Source of the DNA: Elgaria multicarinata webbii
Lineage: Eukaryota; Chordata; Lepidosauria; Squamata; Anguidae
Assembly (NCBI RefSeq): GCF_023053635.1
Contig: NC_086172.1
Location: forward strand, 128,129,681-128,193,680
DNA: 64,000 nt
Direction of reading: 5' to 3'
Under the pieces are notes generated by a model. It was not told where the DNA came from, ran no database searches, and saw nothing but the letters and a program-made list of their open reading frames with translations. How positions within the stretch are numbered: position 1 is the first letter of the stretch; every line of letters begins with the position of its first letter. The translations under genes were made by a program, and so were the position numbers. Below, piece by piece: positions 27,501 to 42,500 of the stretch.

Positions 27501-30500
27501 AGTATCACTTACAAACACTTAAAACTAGTCACTGTTACAAAAATAGATAAATGGGTAAGATATGTTTGTAAATAATTCCATCTGATAAGCAGTAATATAT
27601 TCAATGTATAGGCTTTTTAGCATAGGCAAAAAATGAAGTTTAATTTTATTGTATTATTTTATATAGTCTTCTATGATTTCTGTTGTTAGCCCTGTTGAGT
27701 TTCACAAGGAAAGTTGAGATACAGGTATTTTAAATTAATTAAATTAAACTGTTATTTGCAAACAGATATTTCCTAAGGGTTCAACTACACCAAGCAGAAT
27801 ATTCCATTATGAAAGCGGTATGAAAGTGGTATATGAAAGGCAAGAGCCACACTACAGCTTTTTAGAAATATTGAAGTGCACTGCAGGATCTACACTACTG
27901 CTTTATAGTGGTACCAAAGTGCACTGACAACTGTTGGGGCCCATGGCACATCTACACTAAGCAGGATATAACATGATGAAAGTGGTACTTTTAGTAAACC
28001 ACCCAGAGAGCTTCGGCTATGGGGCGGTATATAAATGTAATAAATAAATAGGTATATGGTATGTATCATGGGCTGCAACAGTTGTCAGTGCACTTCAATA
28101 CCACTATAAAGCAGTAGTGTGGCTCCTGCCTTTTATATACCGCTTTCATACCACTTTCATAGTGGAATATCCTGCTTTGTGTAGATGAGCCCTAAGAGTG
28201 CTATGATGTAGAAGCTAGATATGGATCTCAGTTTGCACCCCGGCTTTGTAAAATGAGAGTTGTTAGGAGAGAATAAAATGAGAGTTGTTAGGAAAGAACA
28301 TCTAAAAATGTAAAGTTGCTAAATAAGAAATGCCATATACGTGCTAAAACTGGAACAACAGAAAAGAGCAGTAAGGATTGAGAAGGGCACTTTTTTTTTT
28401 TGCACTGTCTACCTTACAGGTGAATGTGAACTCAGCTGTCAGCTAGATCTCATTTTTGTGCAATGTTGGTGTTTTTATAGTAGTACAAGGCCTAGCAGTA
28501 TGCCTTTCAGTAGTGTTAAACAAACAACCAGGACTCTCCACTCAATATCACTGATGGTTAGAAAAATCTGTAGTTTGCTAAATTTTAAAATATCCTTATC
28601 TGGTGTCCTTCATGGTGTCTAATAATTATCTCCTGCAAAGTGTATTCCACAAATCAATCACTGTCACTCTATTTTAAACTACTCTGACAAGTTTTGGTAC
28701 CATATATGGTTTTTGTTCACATTCAAGTTGAATGACATGTGTTACCCCGACTGCAAAACCATTTTTAAAAAAGTTTAGATTTAGAGTTCTATTGAAAAAA
28801 ACACTGAATAAAAAAATCTTCAGGGGTTTTAAGCTAGGAACACTATTGGGATGTCAATGAAACCATTTTTCAGTGTTGTTTGCATCTTACCTAGAACAGT
28901 ATACAAACTCAGCAGCAGGAACCAGTAATATAAGAAGTTTGTTTTGCTCAGGACATGAAGAGAAAGGGTGGTCTGTACTGCTACACCCAGAGGTTCTAAA
29001 ATGGAAAGAAATTTTCAGTCTTAAAAAATGCTTGCTATTGTTGAAAAACATACAGAGCACCTTTTACAGAGTGATAAAATTCCACAGCAAAGTTAAATAA
29101 TAATAGCAATAATAATAATAATAAATTTATTTCTTACCCGCCTCTCCATTTTGATGGAGGCGGGGAACAACAGTAAGCATAAAAAACATAAAATACTGAT
29201 TAAAAACATAGTATACATTTTTAAAACTTCCTAAAAAAAAATCCTAAAAGCATCCTAAAAGTTAAAGGGCAGGTTTATTCACCAAAGTGAATGGGAACTT
29301 GTGCATAGAAACTTCCTGGTGGTGTGTGCAAAGATATTCCATCCAAGCTGTGAGTTGCATATTTCACATCTTCTTAATATCTTTGAGTGGTTACATTTCA
29401 AAATTTATTAGCATTGTATACACTGGGCCAGGCAAGCCTTTGGTGCAAAATAGGAAAAAATAGCATCCCATTGCAAAAAAAGAAGAAGACAAGGAGTCAA
29501 TATAAAGATTTTATTTAAAAGGCCTATTTACTCCATCATGGCTGTCAGCGGTGCTGCATTGTTTATATGACGCAGCCACCAACTTGCAGCCCATCGGGCT
29601 TGAACCTTTAAACTGCACTTTTTCATGGTGTGGTTTTACTGACTTTTTGTTGTTGTTGTTGCTCCAAAGTTGCTGTGTTGTTTCTCTGGCCTTAGCTAGA
29701 CCTAAGGATTATCCCAGGCAAATGGAGGGTTCGTCCCTGCCTCCTCCCAGGATCCCCTGTGTGTCATTTGGATGCACAGGGATGATCCCGGGACAATCCA
29801 GGGATATAGGCCTGGTCTAGCCATGGCCTCTGTCTGACGGTGGTGACCTCAATTCGGGTTAAGCCTCGTGGGCATTGCTGGGGACAGATCCAAGCCCAAT
29901 TGTGATTCCCCACCCCCGCACCCAGGGTAAGTGTAGGAGCATAGGGCTTGATGAGTCGAATGGCTGCCAGCGCTACAGTTTTCTGGCCGGATAGTCTGCA
30001 CTCCCTTCTGCTGTCTATATTTATTGGTTCCGCTTTGCAGCAGTGATGCCGCAGCATTTTGAGGGAATCAAAGCTGCGTTGTATAAACAACCCCCTGATC
30101 TCTGGCACGTTGACAGTCCTTGCCAATTAAAGTCTTGGTTTCTTCTGCATGGGTATGACTTCAATACATAACAGTCCAAATAGCATTAGGACACATAAGT
30201 ATGCAATGGCAGTTTCCCCCCCAACATCACTCTTTTTCCTGTGGCTTCCCAAACCTTGACCCTAATCTTCAAAATGATGTAAACTTCATATTTGGGTAAG
30301 TGTGAGGGATCGGCAGGGCTTGCAGTCTTTTACACAGCACCCATCAACCCCATCCCTGCATTGCCAGGGCCAGATACTTTATAACAGTTTTGACAACTCT
30401 ATATGGAGTAAGTCCTCTGCCTCAACAGTTGTCAAAACTGTTATAAAACGCTTTAAAGCAGTAGTGTAGATCCTGCCCTAGACTCCGAACACTAGGCTGA

Positions 30501-33500
30501 GACTCGCTGTGCCGGGGCAGCTGTGAGCAGCAAATAGCAGCATCAGCCAGCCCAAGTTAGACAATCGTGTTAATCACTCTGATGGGAATAACCAGGAGAA
30601 GGGATGAGGGTGGGAAAAGAAGTTGCTAGGAGGAAAAGCTGGCCAGTACTGGATAAAAAGGGGGGAAAGGAGATAAGTGGGGAGAAGTAGGAGAAGAGAC
30701 TAAGACACAAACAGAGAGCAAGACAGGAGTAAGAGAGGCAAAACAGGAGAGAAGATCAGCTTTTTACATGGAAAACCCCAACCTCTGCTGCTCTACACGC
30801 CTGTCAGGAGCTACTTTACTTACTGGAGAGAGAAGAGATCTACCGCTCTTCCTACATTGACCATTTAAGAACAAGCTCCAAAAACAAGCTGCAATGAACT
30901 TTACTCCTCCAGACTGGAGGAGTCAGTGTTTTCTCAAGGAAAGGTACGAGGAGGGAACAGTGGAAAAAGGTTTAGCAGTTGTAGGCGCTGTTTCTTCTGC
31001 ATTTGGCAAAGACAAACTGGGGGTGGTGATGGTGGGATTATTTACCTGCAATGGTGTCAGTCCATGCTGTAAGTGAAAGGGGAGAGAATTCTCCAAAAGA
31101 ATGAGCTATTCCCCGATTGTTTTATGTTCTTTGAAGACTTCCAGTGTTGTAACTAGGAGGGTTTCTTTTATTAAACTTTTGAGTTAAAGCTTGTTTCTAG
31201 CTGCCTCTCTTCGAGTCAATGGACCAAGGAGGTTTGACATGCCTTTGCCACAAGACCCACTCACAGTAAACATTTATAGACTGAAGGAGGAATAGGACAA
31301 AGTTTACTTTTAAAATAGTTTTGTGCCAATAACGTACACAGATATTACCTTTCAGCTGTAACCACATTACAATATTAAAAAAAGGGGGGGGGACTCAATG
31401 TCAGCGAAGAATTAACACCTGGGAGATTTAACTGAAAGTTCACATTTACACATTTGTTTAGTTTAAAGCATTCACTTATCCATTAAGTAAATGTCTTAAA
31501 CCAGGTACTGGTCTGTAGCCTGTTAGGAACCAGGCCGCGCAGGTAAGCTGCTTTCACACCCCCACCCCAGTGTACCTGGGTACAGGGCACCATCTCGCCT
31601 GCCCAGCCGAAGCGAAGCCAGGACGCGGGGGGGGGGGGGGCAGCGGCTTCGGAACAGCGCACCCGACCGGAAGCCACTGGGAGAGCGACTTCCGGGCGTG
31701 CTGTTCCGAAGCCGCCCACCTGCCCTATTGTCCTGGCTTCGCTTCAGCTGGGCGCCCACCCAGCCAAAGCAAAGCCAGGATGCTGGAGTGGGGTGGGTGG
31801 GTGGGGCTTCCCAAAACCATTCCCCTCAAACCCCCTCCCCAGTCCGTGGAAAAATTATCTTCCACGAAACCAGTCCCTGGTGCCAAAAAGGTTGGGGACT
31901 GCTGTCTTAAACTAAACAATATGAACATAATGAATAAGAAAGGGGAAGGAGAGAGGGAAGGAAAAGATCAAGGTTATATTTTAAAATAATAAGCTCTTAC
32001 TTTTAAGTGTAGGCTTTCCTCGGTACCGGAAAATAATCAACAGGACAATTTGAATTACAGTGGTTATCACAAACACTGCTTGAACCTGAAAAAGAAAAAA
32101 AAAGCATTTTTTTTATTATACCAAGTAAACTATATATAGAAATCAATGTGGTGGGAGAACAAACTGCTTTTAGCAGCATTTGTAAATTGAAGACAATAGA
32201 GCACAGAAAAATCTGAGAATCGAAGATAAGCAATAGTAAAACAGCAAACTCAAAGCAAAGTATTCTTTGAATTTCATTTTTACTTCTGGAAATGATGGGT
32301 GAAACTTACCTTTTCAAGCAGGTTTTGGGGGATTTAAAGTTCCTGTGGCTATTCTGTGTAACAGAATTTTATTTTTTACATTGTTTTGTTTTAGCTGATT
32401 TTATTATTTTTAATTTTTGATAGTGTGAGTTTTTTTCAAAACAACTGACCCCCTTGCCCCCCCCCCCACACACAGTATACAATATATGCAAAAGTTGTAA
32501 CCCAAGAGTGCCAAAATTCCAAAATGGTTCTTTTTTCTTTATGACCGAAGACTGGCTGGCTATTTAGTGTTCTCTGATTGAGAGGGGTAGAATTGCACAT
32601 GAAAGGATTAATGGTGTTGGAAACTTCCTGAATACTTCTTTCCAAATTGCCAAGTGTTAAGGGGATAGGCTGAGAGCTTTCTCTACAGATGACTGAATCT
32701 AGCAACTTCTCTACATGAGATTTTTATCCTGTGATTGAGATTGCTGGTCCTTTACATGACACTGACAACCACCAGAGCCTCCCCTGTGCTTTCTGACCTT
32801 TATCCCAATTTTTTAAAGATTGGGAATAATGAGCTATTTAAATATTGCAAGCTGAATTTCTCTGTGTAAAGAACTTGTGCTATAACAGCAGTATATTACA
32901 TCGCCATCTAGAGGCTGTATAATGAAACATATAGAACTTGCGAGGGAGACTGGAGCAGGCAGGGACCATCAGAGCCTGCTTCAGTTGGACCCCCACCCCA
33001 CAAAGGGCTAACATCTTCACCTTGTGGGGAAGAAGGAGCTGTTGGTTTGCCCCTCCATTGGGAGATGAGAGGACGGAGTAGGGCCTTCCCACCAGCCTAA
33101 ACAGTCTCCTTAATTTCTATTTATTTTCTCCCTCTTCCCTCCCCATCCACTTTTCCTTGTGTCTCATGTCTTTTTTTTTAGAATGTAAGCCTGAGGGTAG
33201 GGACTGTCTTCTTTATTGATACATTGTAAGCCGCTCCGAGAGCCTTTTGGCTGAGGTGTGGGATAAAAATACGCTAAATAAATAAATAAATAAACTTGCA
33301 GATAAAGGAAATTCTGGGGGGGGGGGAGTAGAAGTGTATGTAAAAGGGCCAATCTTAATCCCGCGAAGAATCCAGAAGCAGAAGCCCCAGTAAAATCGCA
33401 GGATAAAAAGCTTTTGCATAGAGAAGCCCTAGGAGTTTGCATGTTTATGACAGTTTAAGACAAAGACAGAGAGCTGAGTTTGGGATCTATATACATCTCA

Positions 33501-36500
33501 GGATGCTGACCATCTCCCTGGAGATCTGATGAGGGAGCAGTGGATGTTGGCTATCTAAGAATTTAAGCTGTGTCTGTTAGAGCTGTGTAGAAACATTTGT
33601 TTATGTATCTATACTGAGTTTGAGAGGACACAACAATGAAATTTCGTAAAAATGTAAAACTCCAGGGGAATACTCACCCATATATAATGGTCAGTAAGAA
33701 GAAGCCAAGATGCCAGAAGGCCAAACTTGAGGGACAGATTTTCTTCCATAGCAAATGTATGGAACTGAGTAGCACTCTTACCACTGACATCCTAAAATAT
33801 GGAACACAAGGAAGAAACAAGATTTTAAATAAGTGGTAGCAATGTGACTATTATCATTATTGGTAAAATGCCTATCTTTATTATGGGACAGGTGTGTATG
33901 GAAGGCAGACTTGCCTACTTGCAAGGACCCCAGGACCCCTTCCAGCTTGGCCATCACATATTGGGGTGGAGGCTAGGGCTTGCCCTCGTTGCAACAGTGT
34001 CCCAAAATGCAACACTTTATTTTTCTCAGTATAAGTGAATAGTTGCCATTTACTCCTCTGGAAGTAAAGAGGTACACTCAAAGCAGGCCCAGAGTCAGCA
34101 CTTGGCACCGTCAGGCAAATGCCAAAGTCCAAGGACCCAATGTGGATGATGTGAACACCATTTATTTTATTTTAGGACCTGAGAGGACCACTGGGCCACG
34201 TGGCTGAAGCTGCCACCATCTTACTTCTCTCAGAGTGCCTCTGGGTCCAGCCCCTGATGCAGTGTCACTCTGTAATGCCACACTGGTGTACAGAGGCATT
34301 CTGGGTAAGTAAGATGGTGGCAGCTCCAACCACACAGCCCAGTAACTTGTCTTTTTAGTGCTAGGTGGTGCTTAGAAGAGTTGCCACTGCTCTCAGTGAT
34401 GGCCCATCACCATGTGCCACGGCTCATCGCCATGCCTCCTCTCATGGCGGGTGGTGCCATGAGGAATTGCTCCTGCAACTGCCAGTCCCCACCACTGCTC
34501 TCAACAGCTGTTTTGCTTGTAAAGTCACTGGGCACCTTGTTCAGGGTCCTCTAAAACTGTTTCTGGTGACCCTAGTCATTAGATTTAAGCCTGATCCTAA
34601 CTGTGTAGCCCCATTTCTTGGTTATGTTAGAGGGTGACATAAACACTGAAAAACAAGCTATATATATGAAATAAAATACAACCAACTGTACATTCTCTCA
34701 CCTGCCCTATTTGCTGTATCTCTCCTGTTTTATTTTAGTGGGGCTGAGCAACAAGAATTTGCCCAAGGATGCCCACTGAGTGGTCAAGGATGAGCAGGGA
34801 TTGACCTAGTTCTTCAAAGTAAAAAAATGTTTAAAATATGTTTTTCAGCTGAAGGCTATCAAAAGTATGATAAAATGATAAGCAGTAGCAGAGAGCTCAC
34901 CTGAACTGTTACATCTATCTGATGAAACCCTTGACTGTAGTCTTTGGGGGCCCATTTCAGTGTGTAAAGTGGTCCAGATGCCTGAACAGCATCACCCAAA
35001 TGAACACCATCAATACTAACTTTGACAAACTCGATAGGAGACGGAGAGAAGGCCAAAACTCTAAGTATAAAAGAAATAAACTTGTTAAGATGATATCACT
35101 ACAGTTACATTTATAATAAAAGTCATTATATTATTTGTCCTCATACAAGACTGTATAAGTGACCCCCAATGAAGTGCCTATTCCCTGAGGCAGAGATGAC
35201 TTTGGGATGAATAGGATGGAGAATTTGGAAACAGACATAAAAATGTGTTTATGGAATTTTTAGAACACCCTGTAAAATATATTAAAGGATTATCCTAATA
35301 CATTGTTAAGATACTTAACAAATTGGTTAAGGCAAAATGACCTATTGAACCAGTCATTTACAATACATTCACATTTTAAATCACAGAGGGAGCATTCCTA
35401 TGGCTCTCCAGACAGAGTAGACAGGTCCCTAGACAGGATAATTTGGATTTCTGGATCCAAGGTCAGAGACATTGCTCTGACCACAGATCTAGGAATCCCT
35501 GGGCCCTTCCCTTTCTTCCTCGGAGACAGTCTGGAGAGAACCGCACTAGCTGCCTCACTGAGAGGGATAAAGGGGGCATGCTGGAGGGGAGGGGACTGGG
35601 GAAGCCAGGATATGACATATCCTGAGGCCTCCCGAGTCTCCTCCCTTCCCGCTCTGATGCACTCTGGCTAGATGGGCAAAAAAGCCCATCTAGACAAACT
35701 GCAGAGTGGAGAAGTTCAGAGGCAACAACTGCCTCCACCGTTCCACCCACTCTACACAGGATGCCGGTAAGCATCTGATTTCGGAGGCTTACAGGCATCA
35801 CCCCCTTACTGTGTTAATGAATGAATATACAGATACACTCAACCACATATATGCAAGAGAACATTTTAAACAACATTTTAAACGTCTGAAAAAATCCATT
35901 TACCTGATGTGGGTAGAATGAAGGATTCTTTGTAATGGTTCATGAACAGAGCTACTATAGAGAAATGATTTGGGATTGGTGATAAGAACTGCAGGCCATT
36001 CTTCAAACTTCAGATCAGCAAAACTGAGGAGGTCATGATCAAAAGCGAGAATCCGGTACCTGATGTTCAACAATTAAAACAATACCTTTTAAGTTACCAA
36101 AGAATATTTTAAATTACAAGATTTACATTATCTGGTGATTCAACTTCAATTATTTATCTATTATTATTATTATTATTATTATCGCATTTTATACCGCCCA
36201 ACAGCCGAAGCTCCCTGGTTTGCTTCCATTTAATCTAGACCCTCTGTTTTCTCAAGAATCAAAGTTGATGGCTTAGTTTGATCTCTTGTACCAGCCAGTA
36301 TTTCTTCACCGGTGCTTTCTATAGTTATCAATTAGATTTATTTTTATATCAGTGAGAGAAGAACAAAGCAATCCAAGAGAATTTCTCACTTTGCACATAT
36401 GGGTTGTTTTGGCCAAGCGCAAGCAAATGATCACACTTCCCACACTTTCTCCACCCACACTTCCTTAGCTGCAGCCCTGTCTCCTACAATATTTTAATTA

Positions 36501-39500
36501 TTTTATGTATTGAAACATTTGTATCCTGCCCTATTATCACTGGGGTCTCAGGGCAGTGCATAGAGAAAATCAGAACAGTATAAACATAAATAATTTGCAC
36601 AGCTAAACATGCATTAAATCGTTAACAAATTAAAACCGGTAGAATTTTTTTAAAAAGCAATAAAACAAAATCAATTAAAACTATGTGTAACCATGGGGAA
36701 TTTAGCCCTTGAAGGCATTGATAAAAAGACATGTTTTAACTTGGCGCCAAAATGAAGCCAGTGTCGGTGCCAGTCAGGCCTCCAAGGGGAGGGTATTCCA
36801 TAAGCGGGGTGCCACAACAGAGGAAGTCCTCTCCCACGACCCACTATGGGGTCTAAAAATGATGACTATGTATAATGATATGGGTATAATAATAATAATT
36901 ATCTGCATACATTTTCAGGATAATTTTTAAAAAATATTTACAAGACTTGAGTTAGAAAGATCATGAACTCTGTCTTTCCTGCCACCTTTAGGCTGTCTCC
37001 AACTGGGCAGAACAGTGGCTGCACATTTTGCCTCATATCTTCGGCCCTACAAGGACTAGAGGCTTGTTTTTCCTTTTAAATGAAAGCTGAGGATCTGGAG
37101 ATTCTGGGGCAGTCTCAGCTCCACCCCTTTGCCCCTTCCTGCTTTGCATGTACACTCTTCTTTGGTGTAATTAGATGACCAATAACCTTTCAAGTAAAAA
37201 AGGATCCTTGTATTGATTTCACATTGCTATAAAAATGGAACTATAAATAGCTAAAACCTTTTGCAATGAAAATTTACTTACTTCCTATTATCCTTCCAGT
37301 CTCCGAGCTCCAGTTCTAAAGTGCCATGATGGTGACGAGTATGTAGGGCGGGGACCAGACCACCCAATGTATGGAAGTGCCCACACAAATAAGCTGTGGC
37401 GGAACTAATTAAAAGATTATTATTATGATTGATTTTGGAGAAGAAATACCATCCAAATGCTATCTTAACAAAAGCAGTAAAAATAATTCAATTACTCCTA
37501 AGCTTCTTATTAAAAGAGTAATTAACACATTTCCGCTGAAGAAAAGAGATATTACCGCATTGCCATTCGTATTCCTGGAGATCTAGAGATGATTGATGAG
37601 GTGGGATAGTGGCCAAACCAAATGCTGTGGTTACTGTCACGACTTTCTGCCACCAGTGAAGACAACTCTTCCATTTTATTCTGAAAAGAAAGAACAACAG
37701 TAAGAGTTTTAGTAGCACGTTGGTTACCAAGAATTAACTTTCACATGGTATTTTTTTGACACTATCAATCTGCTGCTGGGGTTCAAAAGACTCCTTTTAA
37801 ATTTCTAACTAGATATAAAGTGAATGATTTATTTTGATATGACCCCAGTTTAATATCATTTTTTTTAATTGGAATCACACTCCAAAACCAAAAGCCATTG
37901 AGGCGCATTGGATGGTTATTTAAATTCCTCATTGGGCTATCAAGAAACTCTCCAAAAGAAAACAGACGAGAAAGCAAAAGCGAAAAAAATGCCCAGGTGA
38001 AATATTAGGCTCACAATAAATATCTGAAAGGTTCAAATGTACCCCAATAGACTAATAAGGTTTTTGTTTTCAAGATAACATTGCAAATAATAGAAATTTG
38101 CATCACAAGCGTGTTAACTTATATGTCCAGTTAACATCACCTTGGAGCAGAATTAATTCTCTGTGTTATAATTTGTTCCTGGGGTCTAATGGACACCTGC
38201 GGTGCTTTGTAATAAGGCTGTTTTACCATTTACATACAGGAATGTACAGAAATAAAATTACAAAAACCAGAAAAAAAACTACTACAATGTTCTTGAAGTG
38301 GTAAAATCACACACCAAAAATTTAATTTATGATAGGGAGGAATGAATACCACAGGACAATTGATCCCATAATTGTTGAGGAGCATATAGAGTATAAAATG
38401 GTTCAGGGTTGCTAAAAGGTTCTACAAATATTTCAAACAGCTACTGGGATCCCACAGTAACCCCACCAGCTTGCACACATTGACTGCGTTCAGATGCCGC
38501 AGTAGTCAACAGTTGGTTAATATTCAACTCACAGTGGGTTATTTTGCGGGAATTCCCCACATGATCAGAGAAATAACTGTGAGTTGGTTATAAGAAACTG
38601 TAAGCGGATTATTAAACCGTGGTGTGATGATTTAGCTTGTCCCCTGCCCTTCCTCCTCTTCTTAGTCCTCCCGCTTGTATCCCATCATCCCTTGCTGCTG
38701 AAAATAGAGTTCTGCCAGCTGATGAAAATAACATGTTGTGTGCTCTCCACACAACATGTGGAATAAAAAGCAGGGTATGGAATAAAAAGTGGTATCTGGA
38801 ATGTGGATTGTGCCTAAACAGTTATCAGTGACTGCAATACCGCTATAAAGCAGTAGTATAGATTTAACTCTAGCATTGAATAATTATTTTACAGTAAAGA
38901 CTTCTGTTCCTGAAATACAAAATATTCTCCTCTCACACTTGGCCACTGTTCAGTTTCTATACCAGGGCAAGGAGTTCTCATGAGTTTCCTGAGTCTTTTG
39001 AAAATTATCTACAACACCAAATTGAAGTACATGGCATAAACTTGCACGAAGGATAAAATTCTGCAGGGAAGGCTTAGACGTCTTGTCTTAGCTACTGAAA
39101 ATGCTCGATGAGTTTTTGGTGACTGCAGTGATACTTTTTGTCCCACATCAGTGAGATGACATGTCTGGGGATGGTTTACATGCAGAAAAAATATGGGCAA
39201 AAATTAATGTGTGTATCAGCTTTGAGTGCAATCAAACATTTGGAGCAATACACCATCATCAAATACGCATGAGTCCAGACAAAGAAATTAGGAGGAAGGC
39301 AACACACAAAAAGGGACACCAGATTCCCTTGTAGGTCTATGATTTGACCTTGACTGTTTATCACTTGCCTGATGACCACAGGCTTTATCTTCAACCTAAT
39401 TCTCTATTATATGAAAAAGTCTGGCTTTCCATGCTCAGGTAACCAGACATTTTGCTGAGTAGACTCTGTGTACACATGTCTTTGTGCTTTGCAAAGGCCC

Positions 39501-42500
39501 AGCAGGTCACTTCAATGTCAGTTGTGTAAAGTTGTAGCCATGTGTTACTTCACGCTGAGTTTACACCAGTATCTGCTCCCAAAAGGTGATGACTGCTCAA
39601 GTTGTTCATGAGTATGTTTGGCTAGCATGGACTTGGGAATGATGGTGATTTGTAGCTAAGTTATCTGCTAGACCTGCTGTTTTATTTTGATGCTTAGATG
39701 TCTTTTCGGTTGTGTGGTTGCCTTTGAAAGATGGCTTAAGTATTTTAAAGTAATAAAGAAAATGAAATGTTAAAACCATGCATACTTGAAGCTGCTCTCC
39801 CCACTAAAGTGAATGGGCAAACCTAATCTCAAAGAAGCTATATTAGAGTGCATATGAAACTTTGGAGTGGGTTTGATTTTTAAATGCTGTCACAGGATTT
39901 TTTTTACACCCACTTCAGGTCCATCATAGGACAAAGACGGGATATAATTAAACAATGATCCCAAAAGATCAGGATTTCACACAAGTATGTTTGTCTGCCT
40001 GTCTTGCCTGGTACTTCTACAACACTGACTTCTTCCAGCTCATCCTTCATACAAAGCAGTGCTATGATTTAAATGTTTTATTTATTGCATTTATATACCG
40101 CCCCATAGCCAAAGCTCTCTGGGCGGTTCATATAAGATAAAACATTTAAAAACAATATAAAAAAATTTAAAACCACAAAAACATGCAACATGCACATACA
40201 TTTAAAAACACTATATGAACTTTAGAAACGATGAGCCAAAAAACCAGACTCAGGCTCATTACATCTTGGGAGAAGAGAAAAGTAACAGATTGTGTCAGCA
40301 AACAGAAATAACATAAAAAGTATTTCAGTCTGCACTAAAAACATGCAGAAACAATAATTACCAAATCAATAAGATTTTTTTTTTAATTTTGTTACCAGAT
40401 TTTTGCTACTATCACTGTGGACATGCCTTAAAACAGTTAAATCAGTCTTGGACTTGACAACAGAATGTTAATAGCCTGAGACTTTCAGGTGAAACCCCTC
40501 ACATGGAAACTAATTGTGATGTTCATTCTAGGCTGTGAGCAGGGGTAGATTTTGTGTAGTTAGATAAACACTTTTCATATTGGGTTGTTTTTAGATTATG
40601 TTTTTGTAGTATTTATTTTTATTTGTATTATTGTGCTGATTATGGTTTATATTGATTTCACTCATGTTATATTAATCATGGGTTTCTGTATTGTGGGTGT
40701 AAGACTCTTTGACACTGCTTATTGTATTGGAAAGCAACACAGAAATTCAATTATTATTAATAACAATAGCAACAATTCCTAGAAGATTGCTATGTAATAC
40801 AGATAAAGGGGTAGGGGGGCTATGTTTCCCAACTCAGAATGATATAATGTAGGTTTCTGTGTGAAAAGAAACAATAGTTTGTTAATAACATCTGGGGATG
40901 CAGGGGTGCCTCTCTAGAGACCTCATATGGGGCAGCATAAATTGCTTTGTTGAAGTGTTTGTCTGCCTCCACCTATGTTCAACTTGTATAATTGTAAATA
41001 AATTCAAATATTCCAAAATGCTATAAATCACCAGTGATCCCAAACCAAGATAAGCACTACACCCCTAAAACTTTTCATTACTTTTCACTACTCAGGGAAG
41101 TGGGGTTCACATAACAATATGAAGAAGAAAGGAATATTTTAGAGATCTCAAGGGGCTGAAAATAGGAAGAAATCAAATCCATGATGGACAGTGTCAAAAG
41201 ACAAATTACTAATCTAGTCTTCAAGGATTTCACACAGACATCAGATTGTATGCAGGTGTCATGTAATACAAGATTTTACTGGCTGCATAAGGAGACAAAC
41301 TAGTGCTGTAATGCACTCTCTTTTTTTACATTACCTCATTTAGTATCCCAAAGAAATTGTAGGGTCTCTTGAGGCCTGGATTGAGAGTTGCATCCATGCA
41401 GATGAAAGAATATTTGCCAAAAGGTGTGGTGTGGATGTAATGGAAGGAGCCATCCTTCTGCCAGGCAGAGTATTTCCTGCCAAAAATAAATAAATAAATG
41501 GGAATACTGAGGTCAGAAAAGTCTAGAAGAAAGAAAAATGTGAAAGATTCTACTAAATTCTACTAAGAGTCCTGTAAGGTTGAAAGAATTGGATACAGAA
41601 CTGCATTTGTGCTGAGCTCAGCCGTACTCTTGCTTTAAAACAAGGTAGGCAATGATATGACATAATGGGCCACTTCAATTCTTCCTCTCTGTTCTCAAAG
41701 GGCCAAGACAAAGAAGTGGAGCTGCAGTGAAATCATAATAGCAGTAGCAAAGAGAGACGAATGGCACAAGTGAACCGAAGACTAGGCTGGATGACTGTCC
41801 CCTAAATACTTATTTGCTAGGCTACTTTTTATAGTACATATACCTTGTTTGAATAGAAACTTTCTGTGCAAAACAAAATCGAATCTCGTTCTAGACTTCT
41901 GAATTCAGCATGGTACACTGACATACCTGTAGTAATTCTTGACATTCTCCAAGCTTGGAACATTGAATGTATCTGCAATAAAAATGGCAAACAATATTTT
42001 GGACCAAATTCAGGATCAATCTAGAAATGGAAAAAACAGTGATCTAGGTTCAGACAAGTCCAATGCAGTATGAACGTGAGATAAAGGATCAAAGCCTTGT
42101 TCCAGTCTAACCTGGGCAACAAGATTTACTCTAAAAACCATAAGCCAAGATGTAACATTACTTTGGAAAAAATAATGATAATGTTTACTACGTATAATGT
42201 TCTCACTAGGCACCAAACACTACAGAGCACAAGCTAAACAACTAAATACTATTTGACCTTCACTGATTTTTAAATTACATTTTACCCTACTTTCCAGCCA
42301 AGATTGGCTTCCAAAGTGATCTACAGTTAAAGTACACATAAGGTCACATTTGTTATCATAATAATTATAATAGGGATATAAGGAATGAGTTATAGGGCAG
42401 TCTACTGTTCTCCACTGATGAAGAAAAAAGAAAAATCCCAACTCTAAATTCTTGACTCATTTATTGTGGACCGCTTCTGTAATGTTCATTCTAGGCTGTG

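Noticed and set aside
31570-31989. 139-codon open frame
   Set aside because: Falls inside the GC-rich interior of a hAT element and its G run; no protein similarity.
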